A stretch of 64,000 nt of DNA from Fictibacillus gelatini DSM 15865 (GTDB lineage Bacteria > Bacillota > Bacilli > Bacillales > Fictibacillaceae): contig NZ_AUMP01000007.1 in NCBI RefSeq assembly GCF_000430745.1, positions 62,001-126,000 on the forward strand, in the 5' to 3' direction. Below are positions 18,971 through 27,074 of the stretch, one piece after another (the first letter of the stretch is position 1; the number at the start of each line of letters is the position of its first letter). The translations under genes were made by a program, and so were the position numbers. The notes under the pieces were generated by a model that saw only the letters and a program-made list of their open reading frames with translations, made no database searches and had not been told where the DNA came from.

Positions 18971-19546
18971 ATGCAAAACTATGAAATAAAAAAAGAAAAC
19001 TCGGTAGCGGATGTTATCAAAGCAAGGAGATCCATTAAACGTTTTACAAATGAGCCGGTATCAGAAAGTTTACTTGTTGAGCTATTGAATACCGCTATTT
19101 GGGCCCCTAATCATAAATTAAGAGAGCCGTGGAGATTTATTGCGTTTAAAGACAATGGGCGAGAGCGGCTATTGAATGCGGCATTAAGCACAGTATCTAG
19201 CGACAAAAAGGAGCAAAGCCGGGAAAAGTTCCAAAAGAAAATCATGAATGCGCCGCTTCATCTCGTCATTGTCATGCACGTTGACCCGCGGCAAAAGCAA
19301 TATGACGAAGATTTTGCCGCTACATCTGCGTGCGTCCAAAATTTAATGTTGGCTGCATGGGAAAAAGGTCTCGGGACGATTTGGAAAACACCTGCATATA
19401 TTAATGAACCTGTTTTTCGCGAACAGATCGGGGTAGCGGATGGAGAGAAAATCATCGGCATCATCCAAATGGGGACTCCTGAAATGATTCCATCCCCGCA
19501 ACAACGAACAAAGGCCGAGGAAAAACTGACGATCATTTCCGAATAG
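18971..19546 (+). CDS. Nitroreductase-family FMN oxidoreductase
   Basis: The 191-residue nitroreductase fold opens with the FMN-phosphate motif ARRSIKRF and APNHKLREPWRF, then ATSACVQNLMLAAWEKGLGT and the C-terminal IGIIQMGTP. It resembles the YfhC-like group of Bacillus. Family members reduce nitro compounds, quinones or flavins with NAD(P)H; the real substrate is unknown. ATG 18971 is used because GGAGG (18960-18964) is six bases before it; the open frame reaches back to 18932 without a ribosome site. Confidence 0.8.
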   Translation: MQNYEIKKENSVADVIKARRSIKRFTNEPVSESLLVELLNTAIWAPNHKLREPWRFIAFKDNGRERLLNAALSTVSSDKKEQSREKFQKKIMNAPLHLVIVMHVDPRQKQYDEDFAATSACVQNLMLAAWEKGLGTIWKTPAYINEPVFREQIGVADGEKIIGIIQMGTPEMIPSPQQRTKAEEKLTIISE

Positions 19547-19550
19547 CAGA

Positions 19551-19584
19551 AAAAGAGCTGCAAAAACAACAGCTCTTTTTTGCT
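19551..19584 (+). terminator. Terminator of the nitroreductase gene
   Basis: A ten-bp stem (19551-19560 with 19570-19579), then TTTG. The A run on the 5' side also gives a U tract on the minus strand, so it may serve neither gene exclusively. Confidence 0.75.
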
Positions 19585-19626
19585 TTTTCTAAACTCTATT
19601 CCCTGGAAAGGTGTGTAATGGTTTTC

Positions 19627-20253
19627 TTATTTACGCGCTAAAACGGCCCAATGGCAAGGAGCGGTTTGCCGCCAGCATAAATCTGAGAACCCGGCATGCC
19701 TGAGCATTGCGTCAAGATCATGAACAATCGGATAGTCTTCTGTGGAATCCCATTTGTTTGCCATTTTTCGCCTTGCTTCGTCCATTGCGGCAGAAGAAGG
19801 AAACATAATATCCAATAGGAGAAGTTTTCCCCCGGGTTTAAGAATCCGATAAATTTCCGCACAAGCCTTTTCCCTTTCATTTGGAAGAACTTCGTGGAAA
19901 CAGAAGCTTGAAATGAGAGAATGAAACCTTTCATTCGAATGACCTGTCTCTGTAAATATTCCTTTCTGCAAATGGTAGCGGGGATGTTTGCTGCGGCATT
20001 GTTTAAGCATTTCTTCAGACAAATCGATTCCCCAAATAAGATCGTCATTTTGGCTGAGTAATGAAGCAAAAGCGCCGGTCCCAATTCCGATATCAAGAAT
20101 TAAATGGCTATCATCAACCTGTAACATTCGGCTCGCTTCTTCTAAACTATGATTATATCCAAATAAAGGGCCAGAAGCGTTTTCTAAGTCCTGTTCATAT
20201 GTTTTCGCCCAATTATCGAAAAGTTGCTGCGTCGACTCTTTGTTTCTTAACAA
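19627..20253 (-). CDS. Class I SAM-dependent methyltransferase
   Basis: The 208-residue protein has the Rossmann-type SAM fold: motif I ILDIGIGTGAFASLL, the acidic end of strand 2 in IWGIDLSEEML, and motif post-I LKPGGKLLLLDIMFP. The N-terminus FDNWAKTYEQDL is typical of small-molecule methyltransferases such as YrrT relatives, but no closer match is recognised. It is monocistronic and convergent with the nitroreductase gene, with GGAGGAAAA upstream of the start. Cytosolic; substrate unknown. Confidence 0.75.
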   Translation of the reverse strand: MLRNKESTQQLFDNWAKTYEQDLENASGPLFGYNHSLEEASRMLQVDDSHLILDIGIGTGAFASLLSQNDDLIWGIDLSEEMLKQCRSKHPRYHLQKGIFTETGHSNERFHSLISSFCFHEVLPNEREKACAEIYRILKPGGKLLLLDIMFPSSAAMDEARRKMANKWDSTEDYPIVHDLDAMLRHAGFSDLCWRQTAPCHWAVLARK

Positions 20254-20420
20254 AAAATTTTCCTCCTTTAATGCTTGTTCCCTCCAATAGCTGTTATAAA
20301 ATCCTTTCTATTATTCATCATTACGACCACCTCATTTTTAAATGTTACCGTCTACATTCGCTTCTTGCTTCAAAATTCCTGCTAAACAGCCGCTATTATT
20401 AAAAAAATGACTCGAATATT

Positions 20421-20437
20421 ACAAATGTTACATTTGT
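20421..20437. promoter_or_regulatory. Inverted repeat abutting the small-peptide promoter
   Basis: ACAAATG-TTA-CATTTGT is a perfect 7+3+7 dyad ending one base before the -35 box of the promoter at 20439. The position suggests an activator or repressor site for the 35-residue peptide gene; the regulator is unknown. Confidence 0.4.
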
Positions 20438-20438
20438 G

Positions 20439-20467
20439 TTGCAATAGGGTGTCTTTTGTGGTTTAAT
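20439..20467 (+). promoter_or_regulatory. Sigma-A-like promoter of the small-peptide gene
   Basis: TTGCAA (20439-20444), a 17-base spacer and TTTAAT (20462-20467), about 48 bases upstream of the ATG. Confidence 0.5.
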
Positions 20468-20515
20468 ATGTATAGAAAATCTATTAAACATACATAATTG
20501 AAGGAGTGATTACTA

Positions 20516-20623
20516 ATGGAAAAGTCAAACGTATCATTAACTGGAGCAGGACTATTAGAATTATTAGGAGGATCAGCGGCCATTACCGTATTAATGGTAG
20601 TTTTGGCGAATTTCTTAGGTTAA
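20516..20623 (+). CDS. 35-residue hydrophobic peptide, unknown function
   Basis: MEKSNVSLTGAGLLELLGG is followed by a hydrophobic stretch, SAAITVLMVVLANFLG, and the stop. AAGGAGTGAT (20501-20510) is an excellent ribosome site. A promoter, an upstream dyad and a strong terminator isolate the gene as its own transcription unit, which argues for reality despite the size. The chain has two small polar patches and a GG before one membrane-length helix, and no Cys. It could be a small membrane regulator, a leaderless bacteriocin-like peptide or a toxin. No immunity or export gene lies beside it, so I assign no function. Confidence 0.65.
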   Translation: MEKSNVSLTGAGLLELLGGSAAITVLMVVLANFLG

Positions 20624-20645
20624 TCACTTATTTATATCATAAGAG

Positions 20646-20680
20646 AACTGGCCATCATTATTGATGGCCAGTTGTTTTTT
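20646..20680 (+). terminator. Terminator of the small-peptide gene
   Basis: A perfect 12-bp stem (20646-20657 with 20662-20673) with a TTAT loop, then GTTTTTT. Confidence 0.92.
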
Positions 20681-20695
20681 CTATAACCTTTAATT

Positions 20696-21493
20696 TTAAG
20701 TGAGCAGAAATAAGCAATCTTGAACTTCACGAATAAGCTCTTCTGCCGTTTCATATGGTTCATCGATTTGGAGCATCCGCCTGATGATCGATTTTGTTTG
20801 TTTTCCTAGCTTCAACTCATTTTCCCAGCTATTTTCGCTAGTTGAAAGAGGTTCATAGCTTGAGTAGAGCAAAAAGAGAACGAAATGGCCGAGAGCGTAA
20901 AAATCGCTTTTAAATGAAATGTCACGGAATAACTTCTTTTCTTCTGTCATTTTCTTCATATCACACTGTTTTCGATCATTGATGAATCGGGCCAATCCAA
21001 AATCAATGATATAGATTCGCCCGTTTTTCATCATAATGTTCGGTATGCGCAAATCACGATGGACGACGCCTTGTTTATGAAAATAGTTGACGATTTCAAG
21101 AACATTTAAAAGGATGCTGAACGATGTTTTTTCATCATACACTTGCCCTTCATGAAAAATGAGGTCTTCAAAGTTTTTTCCCTTTATATGTTCCATGACG
21201 AGCATATAATGCTTTCCTTCTTGGAAATAATCGATAAATTTCGGGATGGAAGGATGGTTCAATTTCTGTAACATAGCGGCTTCTCTTTTAAAAGCATTCA
21301 GACTGGCATTGAACCCTTTCCTTCGCCGCAGCTGTTTAATGACGACTTCTTCATTTTCTCTTAGATTATAAGCTTCATAAGCTATTCCGTAACTTCCTTT
21401 GCCTAAAAAGGAAGCAATTTTATATTGGCCTTTTAGTACTGTTCCGTTTTTGAATGGCCGCTCCAATAAGCCGAAAAGAGCCTTCATCGCCAT
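20696..21493 (-). CDS. Hanks-type serine/threonine protein kinase
   Basis: The 265-residue soluble kinase has the ATP loop LGKGSYGIAYEA, the VIK lysine in VVIKQLRR, the catalytic loop VHRDLRIPNIMM and DFG in IDFGLARF. The activation segment is short, and the usual APE appears replaced by SFKSDFYALGH. No membrane or PASTA region is present, so it is not PrkC; size and form resemble B. subtilis YbdM. ATG (21491-21493) shares one base with the stop of the upstream 59-residue gene (TAATG), and there is no strong ribosome site of its own, so translation is probably coupled. Substrates are unknown; the upstream Ser/Tyr-rich peptide is an obvious candidate. Confidence 0.85.
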   Translation of the reverse strand: MAMKALFGLLERPFKNGTVLKGQYKIASFLGKGSYGIAYEAYNLRENEEVVIKQLRRRKGFNASLNAFKREAAMLQKLNHPSIPKFIDYFQEGKHYMLVMEHIKGKNFEDLIFHEGQVYDEKTSFSILLNVLEIVNYFHKQGVVHRDLRIPNIMMKNGRIYIIDFGLARFINDRKQCDMKKMTEEKKLFRDISFKSDFYALGHFVLFLLYSSYEPLSTSENSWENELKLGKQTKSIIRRMLQIDEPYETAEELIREVQDCLFLLT

Positions 21494-21672
21494 TAACTTG
21501 AGGAATAGGATTTAAAGAAGCCGCTCGATTTATGTTTTTTCTTGTAGTGATGATGTCCGTACATCGATGGATCGCCATAATGCTTGTTTTTCTTATAACC
21601 GCTGCTTGAATAATGGCGGTGATGGCGATGCGAATTTTCATTCAACAGCTTTTTCAAGAATTTCTTAATCAT
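21493..21672 (-). CDS. 59-residue His/Lys/Ser/Tyr-rich protein coupled to the kinase gene
   Basis: ATG at 21672 begins MIKKFLKKLLNEN. The chain continues with HRHHRHYSSSGYKKNK, a GDPSMYGHHHYKKKHK segment and ends FFKSYSSS. It is too short for usual ORF cut-offs. GAGGGATCAAAG upstream provides a ribosome site, and the stop TAA overlaps the kinase ATG by one base. The N-terminus looks like an amphipathic basic helix; the rest is basic with many His, Ser and Tyr. It could be a kinase substrate, a metal- or nucleic-acid-binding peptide or a coat-associated protein. No family is recognised. Confidence 0.65.
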   Translation of the reverse strand: MIKKFLKKLLNENSHRHHRHYSSSGYKKNKHYGDPSMYGHHHYKKKHKSSGFFKSYSSS

Positions 21673-21756
21673 CTTTGATCCCTCTTTTCCTTTTTTTAGT
21701 TGTACGTTTATTAAGAAAGCAAAGTTTCAAAATTGCTTATGGCCAATGGGCGCTTC

Positions 21757-22383
21757 TTAGTCTACTTTTGCCCGTTCCTGCGCTTTGCCAAGCAAGAAGT
21801 CGGCGATCAGGGCGAGGATGGCGGCCAGGATGGCGCTTGTGTAAATTTTTACGTTATCCCGCATGCTGATTCCGGAATAAATTTCTTTTCCAAGCCCTTC
21901 TCCTCCTATAAAAGGAGCGAGAGTCGCAACTCCAATCGCAATAACGGCCGCAATCCGAATCCCGGAAAGAATAAAGGGGAGAGAGAGCGGAAATTGAACT
22001 TTCATAAGCAATTGGAATTTCGTCATGCCCACTCCTTTCCCGGACTCGAGCACACTTTGGTCCACTTCTTTAAGGCCGACATACGTATTGCGGATAATTG
22101 GCAAAAGGGAATAGAGAAACAGGCCGATGACAACGGAATAAAAACCAATCCCGAAAAGAACCATAAGAACGGCTAATAGTGCGAGACTCGGAAACACTTG
22201 AATTAAATTGGCAATCGCTAAAATAATGGAAGTGGCCCGGTTGTTTTTCGCAGCAATCATTCCAAGAGGGATGCCGACAACGAGTGCGAGTGCCACGCCT
22301 AATAAAACCATCATAATATGTTGAAATGTTAAATAAAGAAGCGTTTCCCAGTTGTTTTGGATATAGAGTATAAAGTCATTCAT
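21757..22383 (-). CDS. opuCD: Osmoprotectant ABC transporter permease OpuCD
   Basis: The 208-residue permease has about five membrane segments. It carries the glycine-betaine-type coupling segment (GVGMTKFQLLMKVQFPLSLP), which contacts the ATPase. It is the last gene of the four-gene operon, nine bases after opuCC. With OpuCB it forms the heterodimeric channel importing betaine, choline, carnitine and similar solutes. It is slightly shorter than B. subtilis OpuCD (about 229). Confidence 0.92.
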   Translation of the reverse strand: MNDFILYIQNNWETLLYLTFQHIMMVLLGVALALVVGIPLGMIAAKNNRATSIILAIANLIQVFPSLALLAVLMVLFGIGFYSVVIGLFLYSLLPIIRNTYVGLKEVDQSVLESGKGVGMTKFQLLMKVQFPLSLPFILSGIRIAAVIAIGVATLAPFIGGEGLGKEIYSGISMRDNVKIYTSAILAAILALIADFLLGKAQERAKVD

Positions 22384-22392
22384 CGTATCACC

Positions 22393-23277
22393 TTACTTTA
22401 TAAGCCCTTGTTTTTTTAAATATTCTTTTGCAACGTCGGCGGGGTCACGTTTTTCCAGATCAACTTTAGCATTCAGTGACCGGATCGTATTTAAGTCGAT
22501 TTTGCCTACTAATTTCTTTAAAGCGGGTTCGATTTCCGGGTATTTTTTCAATGTTTTGTTTAAGGCAACTGGAGACGCTTGATACGGCGGGAAAAATTTC
22601 CTGTCATCATCAAGAGTGACAAGGTTGTATGCCTTAATGCGCGGGTCTGATGAATAGGCGAGCACAATATCCATCTGCTTATTTTCAACCGCCTTATAGA
22701 CAAGGCTGATTTCCATTGGATAAACTTTTTTAAATTTCAATCCATAATGTTTGGAAAAGGCATCGTACCCGTCGTTTTTTCGTTCCAGCCAACCGGTATC
22801 GACGCCAAGTTTCATATTTTTGGCCATCTTATGAAGGTCGGATATTTTCTTTAAATGATATTTTTCAGCGACGTCTTTTCTTATGGTAAACGCGTACGTG
22901 TTTTCAAACCCTAAAGGATCGAACCATTTAATCCCCATATATTTCATAAAACCTTTCTGATCTTGTTGAAGCACATTTTCTGGGTCTTTCGTATTTTTGT
23001 AAGGGAACCAGCCATTGAAAAGTTCTCCGGTATATAACGTTCCGATCTGCAATTCATCGTCCTTTATGGCATTGAGCACAAAAGAACTGGAGGCAAGGTC
23101 GGTTTTCACTTTGACATTTAAATTCGAGCAGTCTTCTATTAAATATTTATACATATAGCCTAAAATTTTTGTTTCCGTAAATGTTTGCGTCCCCACTGTT
23201 ACGGTATTGCCTCCTCCGCATCCCGCAAGAGAAAGAAGGAGGAGGAGAGAAGCAATGAGAACGGTCATTTTTTTCAT
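22393..23277 (-). CDS. opuCC: Osmoprotectant-binding lipoprotein OpuCC
   Basis: The 294-residue extracellular solute receptor has a signal peptide with lipobox LAGC (Cys19 lipidated) and then the QuaC/OpuAC-type fold: VTVGTQTFTETKILGYM, LQIGTLYTGELFNGW, and ISLVYKAVENKQMDIVLAYS near the ligand cleft. It passes compatible solutes to OpuCB/CD. The start is preceded by GGAGG (complement of CCTCC at 23290-23294). Confidence 0.92.
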   Translation of the reverse strand: MKKMTVLIASLLLLLSLAGCGGGNTVTVGTQTFTETKILGYMYKYLIEDCSNLNVKVKTDLASSSFVLNAIKDDELQIGTLYTGELFNGWFPYKNTKDPENVLQQDQKGFMKYMGIKWFDPLGFENTYAFTIRKDVAEKYHLKKISDLHKMAKNMKLGVDTGWLERKNDGYDAFSKHYGLKFKKVYPMEISLVYKAVENKQMDIVLAYSSDPRIKAYNLVTLDDDRKFFPPYQASPVALNKTLKKYPEIEPALKKLVGKIDLNTIRSLNAKVDLEKRDPADVAKEYLKKQGLIK

Positions 23278-23295
23278 TCTACAGTAAACCTCCGA

Positions 23296-23955
23296 TTAAA
23301 TAGATTGATTTGTTTCTGTATGTGTCCGTTTCGAGATCGATTTCTCCAGGACGGAAAGGAGAAAATCAATAATAAGTGCGAGAACCATTGCTAACACTGC
23401 AGATGCAAAGATTAACGGCTTATCGTACACTGCAAGCCCTCCAACAATCAATTGGCCGAGGCCGCCGGCACCGATTAATGTCGCTAGCGTTGCCCAGCTG
23501 ATAATGTAGACCGTCGTTAAGCGAATTCCCGCCATAATGTACGGTACGGCGAGTGGCAATTCAATTTTTACCAATGTTTGCCGCGGACTGTAACCCATTC
23601 CCCTTGCCGCTTCAATGATATCCGGATCGATCGATTGAAAGCCTGAGTAGGTATTTCTTAAAATCGGCATTAGCGAGTAAAGAAAAAGAGCAACGATTGC
23701 GGGTGTAGTACCAATACCGATCAGCGGAATAAGAATAGCTAATAATGCAAGACTCGGGATCGTTTGAAAAATATTTGTGATTGTAAATGAAAGCGTGCGC
23801 AGCCAATGAATTGACGTCTTTGACAAAAATACTCCTAAAGGGATGGCGACGATGCATCCTAATAGAACGGCAGCCAATGAAAGAATAAGATGTTGAATGA
23901 CGGCATTTAACAAATCATTCCAGCGGTCAGCGAAAATCAACAAATAGTCTTTCAT
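23296..23955 (-). CDS. opuCB: Osmoprotectant ABC transporter permease OpuCB
   Basis: The 219-residue permease with five or six membrane segments has the coupling segment GMGYSPRQTLVKIELPLAVP. Its start overlaps the end of opuCA by four bases (ATGA), showing translational coupling. It is paired with OpuCD in the transport channel. Confidence 0.93.
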   Translation of the reverse strand: MKDYLLIFADRWNDLLNAVIQHLILSLAAVLLGCIVAIPLGVFLSKTSIHWLRTLSFTITNIFQTIPSLALLAILIPLIGIGTTPAIVALFLYSLMPILRNTYSGFQSIDPDIIEAARGMGYSPRQTLVKIELPLAVPYIMAGIRLTTVYIISWATLATLIGAGGLGQLIVGGLAVYDKPLIFASAVLAMVLALIIDFLLSVLEKSISKRTHTETNQSI

Positions 23956-25094
23956 TGTTGCACCACCCCTGAATCGCCGGATGGATAGATGTCTGACAAG
24001 AATCCGACGAGGCTTCCTCTCGTTACAATGCCAAGGAGCTTCTCTTCCTCATTGACAACGGGTACATAGGCTAATTTATTTTCGTCAATCATTCGGGTCA
24101 CTTCCGTTAATAACGCGTCCGGGCCGACCGTATGGGAAAAGCGTTCGAGAATATCCCCCACTCGTTTCGTTTCATCACGAAAGTGGCGAATCACATCATA
24201 AATAGAAATGTAGCCTTGCAATTGGTTGTCTTGGTTGACAACGATTAATGAATCGACTTGCCGTCTTTCCATCATTTTGATTGATTCGGCTAATCCGCGG
24301 GTAGGATAAGTAGTGACGGGCTTCTTTTTCATCACTTCTGCTGCGGTAGGGATATCTTGGATAAGGTTCAATCGTTTTTCACCGATAAAGCTTTTCACAA
24401 AGTCGTTTGCAGGATGCCGCAATATTTCCTCGGGAGAGCCTTCCTGGACAATTTCTCCATCCTTCATCAAGACAATTTTATCAGCGATTTTCAATGCTTC
24501 ATCCATATAATGGGTGACGAAGACGATTGTTTTCTTAATGTTTTTTTGCAATTCAACAAGTTCATCTTGGAGCTGTTCGCGGCTGATCGGGTCAAGGGCG
24601 CTGAATGCTTCATCCATTAAAATAACCGGAGGCTCTGCTGCCATTGCCCGTATGACGCCGATCCGCTGCTGCTGACCGCCGCTAAGTTCTTTCGGGTAAC
24701 GATTGCGATAGGTTTGAGGGTCTAAACCAACTAGTTTCATTAATTCATTGATCCGTCTGTCGGTCTTTTCTTTCTCCCAGTTGAGAAGATTAGGAACGAC
24801 AGCTACATTTTCCGCAATCGTCATATGGGGAAAGAGTCCGATATGCTGAATCACATAGCCGATTTTTCTCCGCAATTCTACAGGGTTGACTTCGGAAATA
24901 TCTTTTCCGTTAATATATACTTTCCCCTTAGTCGGATGAATGAGGCGGTTGATCAATTTCATCGTTGTCGATTTCCCGCAACCACTCGGTCCAATTAAAA
25001 CGGTAATTTCCCCTTCTTTGCATTCCAAATTAATGTTCTTTAATGCAACATAACCATCACTATACTTCTTTTCTACGTTTTCTAGTTTAATCAT
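23952..25094 (-). CDS. opuCA: Osmoprotectant ABC transporter ATPase OpuCA with CBS domains
   Basis: The 380-residue protein equals B. subtilis OpuCA in length. Walker A is GPSGCGKSTTMK, the signature LSGGQQQR and Walker B VILMDEAFSALD. Two CBS domains follow from about residue 255 (PTRGLAESIKMMERRQVDSL and later AYVPVVNEEEKLLGIV), which sense ionic strength or nucleotides in this family. It is the first gene of opuCABCD. No OpcR-type regulator gene is adjacent, unlike in some Bacillus species. Confidence 0.95.
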   Translation of the reverse strand: MIKLENVEKKYSDGYVALKNINLECKEGEITVLIGPSGCGKSTTMKLINRLIHPTKGKVYINGKDISEVNPVELRRKIGYVIQHIGLFPHMTIAENVAVVPNLLNWEKEKTDRRINELMKLVGLDPQTYRNRYPKELSGGQQQRIGVIRAMAAEPPVILMDEAFSALDPISREQLQDELVELQKNIKKTIVFVTHYMDEALKIADKIVLMKDGEIVQEGSPEEILRHPANDFVKSFIGEKRLNLIQDIPTAAEVMKKKPVTTYPTRGLAESIKMMERRQVDSLIVVNQDNQLQGYISIYDVIRHFRDETKRVGDILERFSHTVGPDALLTEVTRMIDENKLAYVPVVNEEEKLLGIVTRGSLVGFLSDIYPSGDSGVVQQ

Positions 25095-25259
25095 TCGAAT
25101 GAATCACCTTCTCTTTAATGAATAAACAATTCTATTTTACTACCCGATTGAACCTTGATTGAGATAGTACAAATTTACTATGCCCTCTTTTCGTCAGGAC
25201 GAAACCTTTTGTTTTAATCAAAGGAAGTGTTTACTAGACGTATTCTGTTTATTTTTATA

Positions 25260-25288
25260 TTGAAATTATTATTTAAATGTTATAAAAT
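25260..25288 (+). promoter_or_regulatory. Candidate sigma-A promoter of the permease leader
   Basis: TTGAAA (25260-25265), a 17-base spacer and TAAAAT (25283-25288). It gives a leader of about 130 nt before the permease start, containing the small frames described at 25350. Confidence 0.45.
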
Positions 25289-25349
25289 TAAAAAAAATCA
25301 AACAACTTACCGATATAAATGTCAGGGGGGAGGTTTATGGCTTAAGGTG

Positions 25350-25424
25350 ATGATTAAACAATCATTGGTTGAGCATTTTACCGCAAGAAAAATACAGAAT
25401 ATTATAAAAATTAAGGGGGTTTAA
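25350..25424 (+). CDS. Possible 24-residue leader peptide before the permease
   Basis: ATG 25350 (after AAGGTG) opens MIKQSLVEHFTARKIQNI and ends at TAA 25422-25424, three bases before the permease GTG. A very strong ribosome site (GGGGGGAGG, 25325-25333) lies just upstream in front of a two-codon frame ATG GCT TAA (25337-25345). Both could couple or attenuate permease translation. Coding evidence is limited to the signals and spacing. Confidence 0.35.
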   Translation: MIKQSLVEHFTARKIQNIIKIKGV

Positions 25425-25427
25425 TAA

Positions 25428-26852
25428 GTGAAAAATGGGCTTCTTCGTAAAAAAACCATTTCCGATTTATTAAAAACAGCTGAAAAAGGTCAGGGGTTAA
25501 AAAAGGAGCTAGGAACATTTGACCTTACACTTTTAGGAATAGGGGCCATTATAGGTACAGGAATTTTTGTATTGACAGGCACTGGCGCGTTGACAGCGGG
25601 TCCGGCACTAATTATCTCATTTGTTATTGCAGGTTTGGCCTGTCTATTTTCAGCTCTTTCTTATGCGGAATTTGCTTCAACGGTTCCTGTTTCCGGTTCT
25701 GTTTATACGTACACGTATGCTACACTCGGGGAACTGGTTGCCTGGATCATTGGCTGGGATTTGATTTTAGAATATCTGTTGGCGGTGAGCACAGTATCGG
25801 TAGGCTGGTCGGGATATTTCCAATCGTTATTAAAAGGGTTTGGAATTGAGCTTCCAAAAGCATTGACAGCTGCACCGGGTGCATTGCCGGGTGCAACTAC
25901 TTACTTTAATCTTCCAGCCTTTTTAATTGTTTTTATTATTACAATTTTACTTTCTCTTGGTGTGAAACAGTCGAAAAGAGTTAACAATGTAATGGTAATT
26001 ATTAAAGTAGCTGTTGTTCTACTATTTATCGCAGTGGCGGTAGGTTATGTGAAACCTGAACATTGGCAGCCCTTTATGCCATTTGGCTTTAACGGTGTGT
26101 TTTCTGCTGCGGCTCTCGTATTTTTTGCGTTTATCGGCTTTGATGCTATTTCATCTGCAGCTGAAGAAACTAGAAATCCAAACAAAGATTTACCTAAGGG
26201 GATTCTGCTTTCTCTTTTTATCTGTACCCTTTTGTATGTGATCGTTACAGCGATTATGACGGGAATTGTGCCATTTGAACAGTTTAAAGGAAATACAGAT
26301 CACCCTATTTCTCTCGTCCTGCAAATCGCCGGGCAAAATTGGGTAGCGGGGGTGATTGATGTCGGCGCAATATTAGGAATGACTACCGTTATGCTCGTCA
26401 TGTTGTATGGCCAGACGCGCGTAAGCTTCGCTATGTCACGTGATGGATTAATGCCACGCATGTTTTCAAAAATCCATCCGAAATTTCGTACACCTTATAA
26501 AGCGACATGGTTTTTCGGTCTTATCGCAGGCCTTTTAGGCGGATTTATCCCGCTAAATGAATTGGCGGAACTCGTTAATATCGGAACATTATCAGCGTTT
26601 ATTTTAATTTCATTTTCAGTCATCGTACTAAGGAAAACACAGCCAGACTTGAAACGGTCTTTCCGTTGTCCGGCAGTACCGCTAATACCGATCTTATCCA
26701 TTCTGTTTTGCGGATTTTTAATCTCTCAATTAGCGCCCGCAACATGGCTCCGATTCATCATCTGGTTAACGATCGGTTTTATTGTCTACTTCGCTTATTC
26801 GCGAAAGCATGCCAGATTAAATGTAGAAAAAGATCAATCAATCAATATGTAA
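25428..26852 (+). CDS. APC-family amino-acid permease (YfnA-like)
   Basis: The 474-residue transporter has 12 predicted membrane segments. The start FDLTLLGIGAIIGTGIFVLT is the unwound TM1 glycine motif of the cationic amino-acid/APC group, followed by AGLACLFSALSYAEFAS in TM2-3. Later, FFAFIGFDAISSAAEETRNP is the conserved TM6-loop of CAT-type permeases. The start is GTG 25428 with AGGGGG eight bases before. It is monocistronic with a long leader and its own terminator. Substrate specificity cannot be read from sequence; YfnA-type proteins take up several neutral amino acids. Confidence 0.88.
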   Translation: MKNGLLRKKTISDLLKTAEKGQGLKKELGTFDLTLLGIGAIIGTGIFVLTGTGALTAGPALIISFVIAGLACLFSALSYAEFASTVPVSGSVYTYTYATLGELVAWIIGWDLILEYLLAVSTVSVGWSGYFQSLLKGFGIELPKALTAAPGALPGATTYFNLPAFLIVFIITILLSLGVKQSKRVNNVMVIIKVAVVLLFIAVAVGYVKPEHWQPFMPFGFNGVFSAAALVFFAFIGFDAISSAAEETRNPNKDLPKGILLSLFICTLLYVIVTAIMTGIVPFEQFKGNTDHPISLVLQIAGQNWVAGVIDVGAILGMTTVMLVMLYGQTRVSFAMSRDGLMPRMFSKIHPKFRTPYKATWFFGLIAGLLGGFIPLNELAELVNIGTLSAFILISFSVIVLRKTQPDLKRSFRCPAVPLIPILSILFCGFLISQLAPATWLRFIIWLTIGFIVYFAYSRKHARLNVEKDQSINM

Positions 26853-26858
26853 TCAAAA

Positions 26859-26931
26859 AACGTACCTGTATAGGTACGTTTCAGCTTGTAGATAAAGTCC
26901 ATAATGTGGACTTTGTCTACAAGCTTTTTTT
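26859..26931 (+). terminator. Double hairpin terminator after the permease
   Basis: A first eight-bp hairpin (26859-26866 with 26873-26880) is followed by a stronger one (26883-26901 with 26907-26925, about 18 pairs) and TTTTTTA. Confidence 0.88.
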
Positions 26932-27074
26932 AGCTGAAATAATATTTCATTCATGTTACAAATTTAACACTCTATTTAAAGATAGGTATCAAGTCATTTA
27001 AAAGTATTCAAGATTAGTAGAGTGGTTGCTATAATGAGGAAGGTTCAGTCAAATTAAGGTTTAAGGGGGATACA

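Noticed and set aside
25227-25424. 65-residue frame from 25227
   Set aside because: Its first 40 codons cross the candidate promoter and an A+T-rich non-coding leader; only the last 24 codons have a ribosome site.
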